Assembly: GCA_024233435.1 (NCBI GenBank)
Contig: JACKPQ010000002.1
Coordinates: 558,001 to 622,000 of the forward strand
Direction of reading: 5' to 3'
Source: Chlamydiales bacterium
GTDB lineage: Bacteria > Chlamydiota > Chlamydiia > Chlamydiales > JACKPQ01
DNA: 64,000 nucleotides
Made by a program: the position numbers and the translations under genes. Shown here piece after piece: positions 41,572-50,825 of this stretch. The notes below the pieces were generated by a model. That model ran no database searches, was not told the origin of the DNA, and saw only the letters and a list, made by a program, of their open reading frames with translations. How positions within the stretch are numbered: position 1 is the first letter of the stretch; each line of letters starts with the position of its first letter.

Positions 41572-43560
41572 ATGATAAAGTACGTAGCTGCTCTCCTTTG
41601 GGTGACCACTCTTTTTTCTAGTGAACTTGTCATGAAACACCGTGAACACAACGGTGTTGGTTACGATACAGGTTACACAACGCTTTCGACTTTCCTTTTG
41701 CCTGATCAAAACAAGCCGATTTACCCCATGTTTGATGGGCGCTTTCATATTTTTGATGACGGCAAATTTGCAGCCAATCTTGGTGGTGGTCTGCGCATGC
41801 CGTTTGGCAATCCTGATTGGGCGCTTGGCGCTAATTTCTTTTACGATTATCGAGATGATGGGGCATTTCAAATTAATCAAGTAGGGCCAGGTCTTGAGCT
41901 TTTAAATCCCTTTCTCGATTTTAGACTCAATGGATACATCCCTTTAAAATCCACAAAATTTAAGTCTGATAACACCACATTTCTACACTTTCAAGGTCAT
42001 CAGGCTATTGTCAAAAACTCTTTAAGAGCAGCCTTGCCTTGCGTTGAAGGAGAGATCGGCTCGCGCTACATCAATAAAAACGTGCCGCTCGAGCTCTACG
42101 GATCGCTTGGCTCTTACTACTTGTTCTCAAACAAGGTTGACCGCACTAATTTTGGAAGAGCTTGGGGTGGCACAGCAAGTGCAACGCTTGAGATCATGGA
42201 TCGTTTTTTTGCAGGTATTGATGTTACCTACGATCGCATCTTTCGGTGGACGGTTCAAGGTGTAGCAGGCATTAATCTGTTACCTAAACCCAAGCAAATC
42301 CCCAGATTTTTATCTCAGCCCATCATGCGCAATGAGATCATCCCAATTCAAAAGCGTGTGCAGCGAGCCCCTCTAATCAATCCAGCAACACATGAGCCGT
42401 TTAACTTTGTCTTTGTCAACAACCAATCTGGCTCAAACGGCACATTTGAAGACCCCTATCCAACGCTTTTAGAAGCGCAAGCAGCATCTAACCCTCGAGA
42501 TATCATCTATCTTTACCCTGGAGATGGCACGACAACAGGCTATGATGCTGGCTATAAAATGAGAGCTTGGCAAGTTTTGCAAGGATCAGGAACAGACCTG
42601 CCATTAGCGGGCACTGTAATTCCAGCACAAACACCTGGCCAAATGCCGATCATGACAAACCTTGCAGGGAATGGAGTCACGCTTGAGGACTTTAATATCA
42701 TTCGTGGCATCCATGTTAACGGCGCTTCAATAAATAACATCACAGATGGTGGCGTAGCTGGAAGTTATCTCATTGAGTATTGTCGAATCGCAAATAGCCA
42801 GCTATTTGCAATCGACGGCACAGCTGCGCTTGGAACGATTTTTACACTGACTGGATCGAAAATTGTCAGAAACAATGAATTTTATGGCAATGGTATTAGC
42901 GGTGGCGGTCAAGATAGTGATGTGGTGATTTTAGCTGCCCCTAATAGCGTCGTACGTATCCAAGATAATTATATGGATGGTCAGGGAATCACATCTTCGG
43001 GTGTTTTGAGCGTTGTTCTTGGAGATGTGGACATGCGTGTGGAGCGCAACTTCTCGACTGGAATGCTCAACATTGACGCAGCTATTCAACGCTATAATCA
43101 AGGTGATAATGCATTCATTCTTGTTTCCCAAAACCAGTTTGTAAGTAGCTGCAATAGCGGCTTTACATTTTTCCCTCTTATACCCATTAGCTTGATTAAC
43201 GGTCCAGGCGAGTTGCGCATTGAGCAAAACATCTTTGATAATCACACATTTTCTCACATCGGTATACAGGTTGATACATTCTCTGAAATAACATGCTCTT
43301 TGAACCAAATGCTAAATTTAACTCCTAGCAACGTGCAAATTAATTTGACCCCATTAGCATCGCAAATTTGCCTTACTCTTGAATATAACAACAATCCTGG
43401 TAGCTACACCTTCTTGAACCAAACAGGTGATCCAGAAAAATACCAAGTTCAAGCACCAAACGCCAGTTTGTCAGGTTTGGAAACTCAAAATACAGGCACC
43501 TTCATCATCTCGCCGGCTGGGACCACGAATTTTGTTCAACCGGGGACTCCCTGCCCGTAA
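41572..43560 (+). CDS. inverse-autotransporter-like surface protein 2
   Basis: About 662 residues from ATG 41572, which gives a signal-like start (IKYVAALLWVTTLFSS); the longer open frame from 41467 runs through the DCC gene. The barrel-like N-terminal region holds ALGANFFYDYRDDG, VGPGLELLNPFLDFRLNGY and the same layout as the 29332 paralogue. The linker has FVNNQSGSNGTFEDPYPTL and IIYLYPGDGTTTGYDAG, nearly the same as its paralogue, followed by a shorter beta-helix-like passenger. Both end in a Cys-Pro. Probably a surface adhesin; function inferred. Confidence 0.75.
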   Translation: MIKYVAALLWVTTLFSSELVMKHREHNGVGYDTGYTTLSTFLLPDQNKPIYPMFDGRFHIFDDGKFAANLGGGLRMPFGNPDWALGANFFYDYRDDGAFQINQVGPGLELLNPFLDFRLNGYIPLKSTKFKSDNTTFLHFQGHQAIVKNSLRAALPCVEGEIGSRYINKNVPLELYGSLGSYYLFSNKVDRTNFGRAWGGTASATLEIMDRFFAGIDVTYDRIFRWTVQGVAGINLLPKPKQIPRFLSQPIMRNEIIPIQKRVQRAPLINPATHEPFNFVFVNNQSGSNGTFEDPYPTLLEAQAASNPRDIIYLYPGDGTTTGYDAGYKMRAWQVLQGSGTDLPLAGTVIPAQTPGQMPIMTNLAGNGVTLEDFNIIRGIHVNGASINNITDGGVAGSYLIEYCRIANSQLFAIDGTAALGTIFTLTGSKIVRNNEFYGNGISGGGQDSDVVILAAPNSVVRIQDNYMDGQGITSSGVLSVVLGDVDMRVERNFSTGMLNIDAAIQRYNQGDNAFILVSQNQFVSSCNSGFTFFPLIPISLINGPGELRIEQNIFDNHTFSHIGIQVDTFSEITCSLNQMLNLTPSNVQINLTPLASQICLTLEYNNNPGSYTFLNQTGDPEKYQVQAPNASLSGLETQNTGTFIISPAGTTNFVQPGTPCP

Positions 43561-43873
43561 TTGATGATGCTGACCCCGTTTGTAGAATCATAGCGATATC
43601 AACTACTCTTGATTCTGGGGTGATTGCGTGCCAGGCTTCTTTGGGGTGCAGTTGTGTTTTTCTAGTGATATTTTCTTTTGCCAGTTCTTTTGCAATCGCA
43701 AACAACAACAGCTCAGCCCTGAGTCCAACAATCCGCTCTTCGTCGTAAAAATAACGGTGCCATTTTTTTACGTTTTCTGGCCAATGGGATGTGAGTTTAG
43801 ATTCTGGCGGAATAGCTAGCTGAAAAGCGCATTTGTCGGGATTGGAAAATAAATCGTAACTGAAATTTGTCAT
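43505..43873 (-). CDS. small hypothetical protein
   Basis: A 122-residue protein of unknown function, rich in Trp and Lys (SKLTSHWPENVKKWHRYF; EERIVGLRAELLLFAIAKEL). AAGGA lies eight bases before ATG 43873, supporting translation. The last 18 codons lie within the convergent surface-protein gene, so the C-terminus may have been cut or extended when the neighbour arrived. It follows the AAA ATPase on the same strand. Confidence 0.45.
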   Translation of the reverse strand: MTNFSYDLFSNPDKCAFQLAIPPESKLTSHWPENVKKWHRYFYDEERIVGLRAELLLFAIAKELAKENITRKTQLHPKEAWHAITPESRVVDIAMILQTGSASSITGRESPVEQNSWSQPAR

Positions 43874-43891
43874 TCGTTTGTCCTTTTTGGA

Positions 43892-45067
43892 TTACTGTTC
43901 TTGAGAGATGCTTATGATTTTGCATGCATTTTTATAATTTAGAACTTCGATGCTATGGATTGGTTGCTCAATCTCTCCGGCGTAGACTAGAAAACCCTTT
44001 TGACAGCGCTCTTGAGCAAGTCCCTGAAAAAATTCAATACTTTTCAAAAAGGTGAGGTGGAAAGTTTGAGCCGCTTTCACTTCAACTGGATAAAGTTCAC
44101 GACCATGTTTAAAGATAAAATCGACCTCATGTCCATGAGCATCTCTGAAAAAGTAAAGATCGGGGTCTTTAGCTTGGTTTGCTTGTGTTTTTAATAACTC
44201 GAGAAAAATCAAGTTTTCTACAAGACAACCTCGCAAAGGATCTCGACTTAATTGATCTGTGTTATAAATGCCAAGCAGATAGCAGGCCAAGCCCACATCA
44301 GAAAAATAAAGCTTTGGGGCTTTGATCGACCGCTTGCCAAAATTTTCATAGTAGGGTTGGAGTCGAATGAGAATGAAGGAAGCTTCTAATATTGAAATCC
44401 AGTGCTGAATAGTTTTAGTAGAAACACCGACGTCGCCAGCTAAAGAGTTTAAGTTAAGCAATTGTCCGATCCTACCCGCACAGAGACGTAAGAATTTTTG
44501 AAACTGGCTAAGATCTTTTACTGTTGTCAATTTTCTTAGATCGCGCTCAAGATATGTTTGAATATAATCTTTGTATACCTGTGATGGATTTAGGTGTTTT
44601 GCGAATAATCGCGGATACCCACCAGTATAAATAGCCTCATCCAACGTTAAATGAATGCTTGCTTTTTGCAGTTCATTTAAACTCATGGGATATAAATTAA
44701 AAAGAGCCACTCTGCCAGCGAGTGATTGGACTATGGCTTGATGGACTGCGAGTTGCTCAGAGCCAGTTAAAATAAACATGCCCACTGGATCTTTTTCATC
44801 AACAATCACTTGGATATAGGAAAGTAGATCAGGAGCATGTTGCACCTCGTCGATAATAGCTCCATCGGGGAATTGACCTAGAAATTTTCTAGGATCACTA
44901 AGTGCAAATTCCCGCTGGTCTAGATCTTCCAAATTAACATAAGGCTTTTCTCCAAAAATTTTCTTAACAAGAGTTGTTTTTCCAGCCTGTCTGGGACCCG
45001 TAATTGTAACTACGGGTAGGGAACGGGATAGTTCTAGCAATTTCTCTTCTGCATCTCGTTTATACAT
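43892..45067 (-). CDS. AAA_14/DUF4143-type ATPase
   Basis: A 391-residue protein: Walker A GPRQAGKTTLVKK near residue 24, Walker B-like AIIDEVQHAPDLL, LTGSEQLAV (sensor), a winged-helix part (NSLAGDVGVSTKTIQHWISI) and the DUF4143 C-terminal domain with HEVDFIFKHGRELYPVEVKA, an E/D...E-x-K arrangement recalling restriction-nuclease-like folds. These proteins are often mobile or accessory; their biological role is unclear. It is next to a displaced glyQS 3' end, and a C-terminal remnant of a relative lies at 24624. Confidence 0.85.
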   Translation of the reverse strand: MYKRDAEEKLLELSRSLPVVTITGPRQAGKTTLVKKIFGEKPYVNLEDLDQREFALSDPRKFLGQFPDGAIIDEVQHAPDLLSYIQVIVDEKDPVGMFILTGSEQLAVHQAIVQSLAGRVALFNLYPMSLNELQKASIHLTLDEAIYTGGYPRLFAKHLNPSQVYKDYIQTYLERDLRKLTTVKDLSQFQKFLRLCAGRIGQLLNLNSLAGDVGVSTKTIQHWISILEASFILIRLQPYYENFGKRSIKAPKLYFSDVGLACYLLGIYNTDQLSRDPLRGCLVENLIFLELLKTQANQAKDPDLYFFRDAHGHEVDFIFKHGRELYPVEVKAAQTFHLTFLKSIEFFQGLAQERCQKGFLVYAGEIEQPIHSIEVLNYKNACKIISISQEQ

Positions 45068-45153
45068 AGCAACTTGGACGATTAGTAATTTAATACCATT
45101 TTAGCCGGATTTTCTAGAAGTGTCAAGAGACAAATGTAACTAGATAAATATGA

Positions 45154-45247
45154 GCAACTTATACGATTTGCAATCCTGCTCGTAATTGTCCGCGAATCTA
45201 CTTTTTCTTGGCTTCAACTTGGATTTTGGAGAAATCGAGCAGGGGCT
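45154..45247 (-). repeat. displaced second copy of the glyQS 3' end
   Basis: These 94 bases match 46305-46398 at 88 positions. They include the last codons of glyQS (FSKIQVEAKKK then stop) and 43 bases past the stop. Five of six differences lie outside the coding part, and the only coding one is synonymous. The copy lies beyond the phosphatase gene, as if glyQS had once ended here. Confidence 0.88.
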
Positions 45248-45276
45248 ATTGATAATCTGTAAAATGAACTTAGTTG

Positions 45277-46197
45277 TTATTGCTTTACAAGGTATTGATC
45301 GAGAATTCGATATAATGTTAGGTACTGGCTTTTTGTGGCAACACAGCACCTTCTTTGCATTGATAATTGCATGACGACGTCCTCAACGCTAATTTGGACA
45401 TCTTCGGGAGGGATTCCCTGTGAAATTTGTTCATCAGCCTGGTCTAGTAGCAGATAGGCTGCAATAAAAGTTCCTGTTCTTCCAACGCCTGCACAACAGT
45501 GGCATGCTATCACGCTATTGTTGGATTGCTGAGATCGTACGCAATTAATTAAATTTAAAAGTCTTTTTGCAGACATTCCTTTACCATCTACCCAGTCCTC
45601 CATGACATAATATCTAATTGGCTGGGAATTAAGGCTTAAAATGGAACTTTGTTCAGTAAGCCCAACAGCTTGCTCCTCCCAATAAGGGTGGCATTTGATG
45701 GGAGTATCATATTGGATGTCAGAATCATCAGATACAGGAGTTAAACGCACTAAGTCTGTAACGTTGTATTGGATTAAGATATCGAAAAAGTGGCGAACGT
45801 TATGCTCAAAAGGGGCTTCTAACGCCAAAAACCGTTTATAGTCTAATGAAACTAGGCTAGCGTTGTAATGTGGAGAGACTGAATTATAAGCAAAAGCAAT
45901 GCTATCATCTCTTCGATAAAATTTATTAGCAATCAGCCCAGGATTGCCGTTAAAATCGCTGTGCTCCCAAATGGCTTTTCTCTTTTTATTAAGGCTTTTA
46001 AACTCCGCTAAAATAGCTTCTTCACTTTTATTTGAAGTCCATTGAGACGCTTGAAATGAGGGGACACTGTGTTGTCCGCGTAATTCTAAAAAACGTATAT
46101 CAAATTGTGCATATCGGGCCTCAACGTCAATTGAAGAGGTTGCTAAACACGCCGTCGTGAAGAAAGAAGCAATCAATAAAAACTTTACTCGAATCAT
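45277..46197 (-). CDS. secreted protein tyrosine phosphatase, candidate effector
   Basis: A 306-residue phosphatase. Signal peptide: IRVKFLLIASFFTTACLATS. The active-site loop is ACHCCAGVGRTGTF (H-C-x-x-x-x-x-R-T-G), an acid loop candidate is DWVDGKG (W-P-D in most PTPs, W-V-D here), and QRRCCVATKSQYLTLYRIL matches the Q-loop with Q-x-x-x-x-x-x-x-x-x-Q-Y. This is the classical Tyr phosphatase pattern of bacterial effectors such as YopH, and it may act in the periplasm or, after secretion, on host proteins. ATG 46197 follows GGTGGGGAGC; upstream in-frame codons are leader. It lies between two glyQS 3' ends, so it is cargo. Confidence 0.82.
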   Translation of the reverse strand: MIRVKFLLIASFFTTACLATSSIDVEARYAQFDIRFLELRGQHSVPSFQASQWTSNKSEEAILAEFKSLNKKRKAIWEHSDFNGNPGLIANKFYRRDDSIAFAYNSVSPHYNASLVSLDYKRFLALEAPFEHNVRHFFDILIQYNVTDLVRLTPVSDDSDIQYDTPIKCHPYWEEQAVGLTEQSSILSLNSQPIRYYVMEDWVDGKGMSAKRLLNLINCVRSQQSNNSVIACHCCAGVGRTGTFIAAYLLLDQADEQISQGIPPEDVQISVEDVVMQLSMQRRCCVATKSQYLTLYRILDQYLVKQ

Positions 46198-46304
46198 TGC
46201 TCCCCACCTTAAACCATCGCTGAATTTTTTGTCACCAATATATTCGTTGGGAAAGTCAGCTACATCCGAAATCGGGAAACTGGCCTGAAATTTTCTTATC
46301 CAAC

Positions 46305-46398
46305 GCAACTTATGCGATTTGTAATCCCACTCCTAATTGTCCGCGAATCTACTTTTTCTTTGCTTCAACTTGGATTTTGGAGAAATCGAGCAGGGGCT
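46305..46398 (-). repeat. glyQS 3' end, repeat copy at the functional gene
   Basis: The 3' terminal 50 bases of glyQS and 44 following bases match 45154-45247 (88 of 94). Together the two copies flank the phosphatase gene as direct repeats. Confidence 0.88.
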
Positions 46399-49375
46399 CG
46401 AAAAGAGAGAAAACCTCATGCAAAAGGGCTAGGCGGTTTTGCTGGGTAGCAGGGTCCTCGGCAAGGATTTTAACGTGGTTAAAAAGCTCGGAAAGGGGAG
46501 CGCGCAGCGTTGCAAGTTGGTCAAAAACGGCTTTGTAATCACAAGATCTTAGAGCTGCATCGTAGAGCGGAATCATCTTAGATAAGTGTGCATAGAGCGT
46601 TTTTTCCTGGGTCTCAACAAGGAGCTGTGGATTGAATTTAGCAAATGATTTTGATTCAAGCTGCCCCTTAGCGCGTTTGTACACTTCAAAAAGGTGATTG
46701 AAATGTTCGCTTTTTCGGAAGTGGTGCAGAGCTGTTATGCGGCGGAATTGATCATAAGGATTTTGGCAAAGACCCTGCAAAGAAGCTTCAATTTCATCTT
46801 TTTGATAACCTTTATCTTCGAAAACGCCCTTAGCGCGCATGGTGATGTATTGCAGTACATCATCAATGGTTTCTGCTTGAATGGTGTGAGCAAAATGTGC
46901 AGCAGCCTGAGTGAGTGTTTCCTGTAGGTTAAGATGGAGTTTTTCATCGACTAAAATTTTAATAAGGCCAATAGCGGTGCGCCTGCAAGCATAGGGATCT
47001 GAAGAAGATGTAGGTTTCAGACCAACGCTAAAATAACCCAAAAGATTATCTATTTTATCGGCAAGAGAAACGATTTGACCGAGAGCAGAAGGGGGAAGAG
47101 GCGCTCCTTCTTGACGGGGCATCCAATGCTCTTCAATAGCAGCAGCAATTTCGGGGTCGATATTTTGAAGCAGAGCGTAATCTCTGCCGATGGTTCCTTG
47201 CAATTCTGGAAACTCTCCAACAAGAAGCGTTGAAAGATCAGCTTTGCAAAGATGAGCTGCCTGAGCAGCTTTTTTGGCATCGACGTTTTTAAGCGTATTT
47301 GCTAACAGCGTTGCATGTTTTTCTAAACGTAAAACCTTATCGAGCATCGAGCCGAGATTTTTTTGAAAGACGATGGTCTTAAGTTTTTCGTTGTGTGTTT
47401 CAAGCGAAACTTTGCGGTCTTGATCATAGAGAAATAAACCATCAGAGAGGCGCGCTGAGAGAACTTTTTGATTGCCCTTAATAATAAGCTCTGATGGGGT
47501 GTTATCTGCAGTGATAATGAACTGATTTTTTAGACATCCGCTTTGGTCGAGAAGAGGGAAATAGCGTTGATGTTGGACCATTTCAGAGATAAGTACATCT
47601 TTGGGGGCACGCAAGAATTTTTCGTCAAAACTTCCGATGGCTAGCTGTGGCCATTCGACAAGGTTGACAACCTCCTTGAGGAGTTTTTCTCTGTGCAGAG
47701 CAGTACAATTGGTTTCCTTTTCTAAAACGCTTAATTGCTCAGTAATGGCTTTTTTGCGACCCGCATAATCAACGATGATTTTGTGGCGATAAAGTGTTTC
47801 AACATACTCTTCTGCCTCCTTGATATCGAATGCATTGTTATCGAGCTGAGCATGGCCAAAAGATGTGCGGCCTGATTGAATCGGCCCGAACGAAAAAGGG
47901 ATGACCTTTTTGCCATGAATGCAAACAATCCAATGCAGAGGTCGAGGGTATTCAATTTCAAAATTTGACCAACGCATTTTTTTAGGGAAATGAAGTCCAG
48001 AAATCAGTTTAGGTAAGTTTTTTGCAATGATTTCAGCAGTTGATAGACCCTCTTGCGATAGAGTTGCAAAGAGATATTCTTGGTTTTTGATGGTGCGTAC
48101 TTCAAGTCCGGGAATTTTTCCTGAGCGCACTTGCTTGATTGTGATCTCCTCAAGGCCGATCGATTTTAAAAATCCCAATCCTTGCAATGTGGGCTCGCCA
48201 TCATTTCCAAAAGCAGAGGCAATTGCCGGTCCACGTTTTTCAACGGTTTTAGAAGGAGAGCTGCGCTTTAGATTTTTGATGAAAACCGAAAGGCGGCGCG
48301 GCGTTCCATAAACTGCAAGGCTGTCAAATGCAAGCTCATGCTCGTTTAGCAGTTTTTCGAAGGCCGAGCGTAGGCTTGCAGCTCCAATATCGACATAGGC
48401 TGCTGGGAGTTGCTCTGACCCTAACTCTAAGAGGAAATCTTCACACTTTTCAGGGTTTTTTTCTGCTGGAATCTCTTGTTCTGCTAGTGGCTCAAAGGGC
48501 TGTTTGTCTGGCATGAGGGGATAGCCGAGCTTTTGTCTGAGAGTGAGATAGGCATCAGCTATTTGCGCAGAAAGATCACGAATACGCGCGATGTAGCCTG
48601 TGCGCTCAGTTGGCGAAATCACGCCCCTTGCATCAAGCATATTAAATGCGTGAGAGGCTTTGATCACAAAATCATAAGCTGGAATGCATACTCCGGCTTT
48701 GATAGCATCTTCAGCTTCTTTTTCATAATCGTCAAAGTGTCGCTTCCACATCTTTACATTGGCATGTTCAAAGTTATAGGCGCTCCACTGCTCTTCGTTT
48801 TGTTTGGAAATATCCCCAAGCGTAAGATGGTCATTCCATTTAACATCAAAAATATTATCGACATTTTGCAAGTACATGCATAGGCGCTCTAACCCGTAAG
48901 CAAGCTCAACGCATATGGGTTTCAGTGATGTGCTACCGACCGATTGAAAATAGGTGAATTGCGTCGCTTCCATTCCATCAATCCAGACTTCCCAGCCCAG
49001 GCCCCACGCACCTTGAGTTGGGGCTTCCCAATCGTCGTGCACAAAGCGGATGTCATGCTCAGCAAGATTTAAGCCAAGCGCTGCTAGCGAGTCTAAATAA
49101 AGCTGCTGAATATCAGGTTTCGAGGGCTTTATAATCACCTGGAGCTGATGGAAAAGGAAGACGCGATTGGGGTTTTGGCCATAGCGTCCATCTTGGGGAC
49201 GGCGAGAGGGCTCAACATAAACCGTGCTGTAGGGCTCAGGGCCAAGCGCTCGCAAAAACGTTGCAGGATTGAACGTGCCCGCGCCAGTTTCCACGTCGTG
49301 GCCTTGCTGGATGACACATCCTTGGTCCATCCAAAATTGAGTCAAGCGGTTGACAACTTCTTGAAATGTCAGCAT
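46349..49375 (-). CDS. glyQS: glycyl-tRNA synthetase, fused alpha and beta subunits
   Basis: A 1008-residue enzyme that charges tRNA-Gly. The N-terminal third is the alpha subunit (FLRALGPEPYSTVYVEPSRR; HQLQVIIKPSKPDIQQLYLD), and the rest is the beta subunit with LLELGSEQLPAAYVD at about residue 325 and a C-terminal anticodon-binding region (PLYDAALRSCDYKAVFDQLA). In most bacteria these are two genes; fusion is a chlamydial trait. ATG 49375 is preferred to GTG 49381 because AGGTG lies three bases before it. The 3' end is duplicated at 45154. Confidence 0.95.
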   Translation of the reverse strand: MLTFQEVVNRLTQFWMDQGCVIQQGHDVETGAGTFNPATFLRALGPEPYSTVYVEPSRRPQDGRYGQNPNRVFLFHQLQVIIKPSKPDIQQLYLDSLAALGLNLAEHDIRFVHDDWEAPTQGAWGLGWEVWIDGMEATQFTYFQSVGSTSLKPICVELAYGLERLCMYLQNVDNIFDVKWNDHLTLGDISKQNEEQWSAYNFEHANVKMWKRHFDDYEKEAEDAIKAGVCIPAYDFVIKASHAFNMLDARGVISPTERTGYIARIRDLSAQIADAYLTLRQKLGYPLMPDKQPFEPLAEQEIPAEKNPEKCEDFLLELGSEQLPAAYVDIGAASLRSAFEKLLNEHELAFDSLAVYGTPRRLSVFIKNLKRSSPSKTVEKRGPAIASAFGNDGEPTLQGLGFLKSIGLEEITIKQVRSGKIPGLEVRTIKNQEYLFATLSQEGLSTAEIIAKNLPKLISGLHFPKKMRWSNFEIEYPRPLHWIVCIHGKKVIPFSFGPIQSGRTSFGHAQLDNNAFDIKEAEEYVETLYRHKIIVDYAGRKKAITEQLSVLEKETNCTALHREKLLKEVVNLVEWPQLAIGSFDEKFLRAPKDVLISEMVQHQRYFPLLDQSGCLKNQFIITADNTPSELIIKGNQKVLSARLSDGLFLYDQDRKVSLETHNEKLKTIVFQKNLGSMLDKVLRLEKHATLLANTLKNVDAKKAAQAAHLCKADLSTLLVGEFPELQGTIGRDYALLQNIDPEIAAAIEEHWMPRQEGAPLPPSALGQIVSLADKIDNLLGYFSVGLKPTSSSDPYACRRTAIGLIKILVDEKLHLNLQETLTQAAAHFAHTIQAETIDDVLQYITMRAKGVFEDKGYQKDEIEASLQGLCQNPYDQFRRITALHHFRKSEHFNHLFEVYKRAKGQLESKSFAKFNPQLLVETQEKTLYAHLSKMIPLYDAALRSCDYKAVFDQLATLRAPLSELFNHVKILAEDPATQQNRLALLHEVFSLFEPLLDFSKIQVEAKKK

Positions 49376-49411
49376 AGTCACCTATTAAACAACAAATCGA
49401 GTTTCCAATCA

Positions 49412-50179
49412 ATGACTCGCTTCTCAATTATAGTGCCCGTGCGAAAAATTCCTTTACCGCCGCTTGTTGCGACAATGGAAACTTTGCGTGAGCAAAAGCA
49501 GGTTGCCCACGAGGTTATTCTAGTTGAAGCTCACCATAGTTTAGAGGTTCAGCAAGTTATCGATCGCTTTGAAGGCGAGCATATAAGATCCATCGAGCAT
49601 GATAACGATCATTTTGATAGTCTAATTCAAAAAGGAATCGATGAGGCTAAGGGAGAGTATATCAACATAATACGCCCTGGAGAATACTACCTCTCTAAAT
49701 ATGCACTTGAAACCATATCTGAATTTATTGATGCAAACGATGGGCCAGATGTCATTATCTGTGGGCGGGTCGAGCATAGAAACAATCAGCAATCAGTCCT
49801 CTTCCATCCACTCGACATCCCCTCCCTTAAATGCGGATCTTATCCTCCAACACTAGAACATATATGGCTTAAGAAAACAATTTTTGAAAAAACAGGAAAG
49901 TTCCAATCCGATTACAAGTACAAGGGAAAGTTTGATTTTTACTGTCGTCTAGCTCAAGCGAATTTGCGCATTGTGCAGTTTCGCCGTGTCCTTACAGACT
50001 CTCATCGCTTAAAAGTAACGTTAAAAAATCCTCTCAGTGAGGGAAGGGAGATGCTGCGTATCATTACATCTCACTTCGGACCGCTTTGTGCCTTTAAGTG
50101 GTGGTTTACTCACAATCAAAAATACTTTTTTAGTGCGCTATTGCAAACCTTGAAAAAGTCCTTTTCTAGGCAACCTTGA
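49412..50179 (+). CDS. glycosyltransferase family 2-like protein
   Basis: A 255-residue protein with a GT-A start, MTRFSIIVPVRKIPLPPLVA, and VILVEAHHSLEVQQVI, then GIDEAKGEYINIIRPGEYY in place of the usual D-x-D (here R-P-G-E), which makes catalysis uncertain. GKFDFYCRLAQANLRI resembles the acceptor half. ATG 49412 is chosen; the frame upstream lies inside glyQS. It is divergent from glyQS and 31 bases before pgsA. Possibly a sugar transferase for LPS or surface glycans, or a degenerate one. Confidence 0.65.
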   Translation: MTRFSIIVPVRKIPLPPLVATMETLREQKQVAHEVILVEAHHSLEVQQVIDRFEGEHIRSIEHDNDHFDSLIQKGIDEAKGEYINIIRPGEYYLSKYALETISEFIDANDGPDVIICGRVEHRNNQQSVLFHPLDIPSLKCGSYPPTLEHIWLKKTIFEKTGKFQSDYKYKGKFDFYCRLAQANLRIVQFRRVLTDSHRLKVTLKNPLSEGREMLRIITSHFGPLCAFKWWFTHNQKYFFSALLQTLKKSFSRQP

Positions 50180-50210
50180 AAAATTAAGATGATCTCGTTA
50201 TGTTGAAACA

Positions 50211-50825
50211 ATGACTGGAAAAAAAGCACTCCGACTTGCCTTGAGTTTAACACTGGGCAGACTTTTCGTAGCCCCTCTATTTCTTATCGTGTACCTCTAC
50301 CACGAAGATCTGGGAATCTCGCTCATGGCAATGCCCTTTGTATTGTTGTTTTTGCTCATATTTTCAGAAATTTCTGACCTGCTCGATGGTCACTTAGCGC
50401 GCCGATTTAACCAAGTAACCCAACTTGGTAAAGTATTAGACCCGATGGCTGATAGTATTGTGCGCATGGCCGTTTTTTTCACCTTCACACAAGGGATTGT
50501 GCAGCTGCCACTCCTCCTGATTTTCGTTTTCCTCTACCGCGAGGTGATGATTTCGACTCTTCGCACCGTTTGCGCCCTACAAGGGCGAGCCCTTGCTGCT
50601 CGTAAAAGTGGCAAAGTCAAAGCGATCATTCAAGGCATTAGCGCCTTTGCGCTGGTCGTCTTCCTCATACCATATTCATTTGGCATCATGGATTTAGAGA
50701 CCCTCCAGCAATGGAGTTTCCTCATCGTCGCATTTGCAGCGGCCTATACGCTCCTTTCCGGCCTTGAATATGCCTATGTTCACTGGTCCGACATCAAAAA
50801 GACCTGGACCAGCACTCCAAAATAA
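50211..50825 (+). CDS. pgsA: CDP-alcohol phosphatidyltransferase (PgsA-type)
   Basis: A 204-residue inner-membrane enzyme with the CDP-alcohol motif D-G-x-x-A-R-x(8)-G-x-x-x-D-x-x-x-D visible as DLLDGHLARRFNQVTQLGK then LDPMADS. It makes phosphatidylglycerophosphate from CDP-diacylglycerol. About five hydrophobic segments are seen. The neighbours glyQS and glgA fit the order in Chlamydia, where a pgsA gene sits between them. Confidence 0.9.
   Translation: MTGKKALRLALSLTLGRLFVAPLFLIVYLYHEDLGISLMAMPFVLLFLLIFSEISDLLDGHLARRFNQVTQLGKVLDPMADSIVRMAVFFTFTQGIVQLPLLLIFVFLYREVMISTLRTVCALQGRALAARKSGKVKAIIQGISAFALVVFLIPYSFGIMDLETLQQWSFLIVAFAAAYTLLSGLEYAYVHWSDIKKTWTSTPK

Noticed and set aside
47731..48883. 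Several 60-116-codon frames in and against glyQS
   Set aside because: All are shadows of the conserved synthetase gene without motifs or ribosome sites.
49148..49411. Extended N-terminus of the glycosyltransferase-like gene
   Set aside because: The extension is antisense to the glyQS start, and the GT-A fold begins at ATG 49412.
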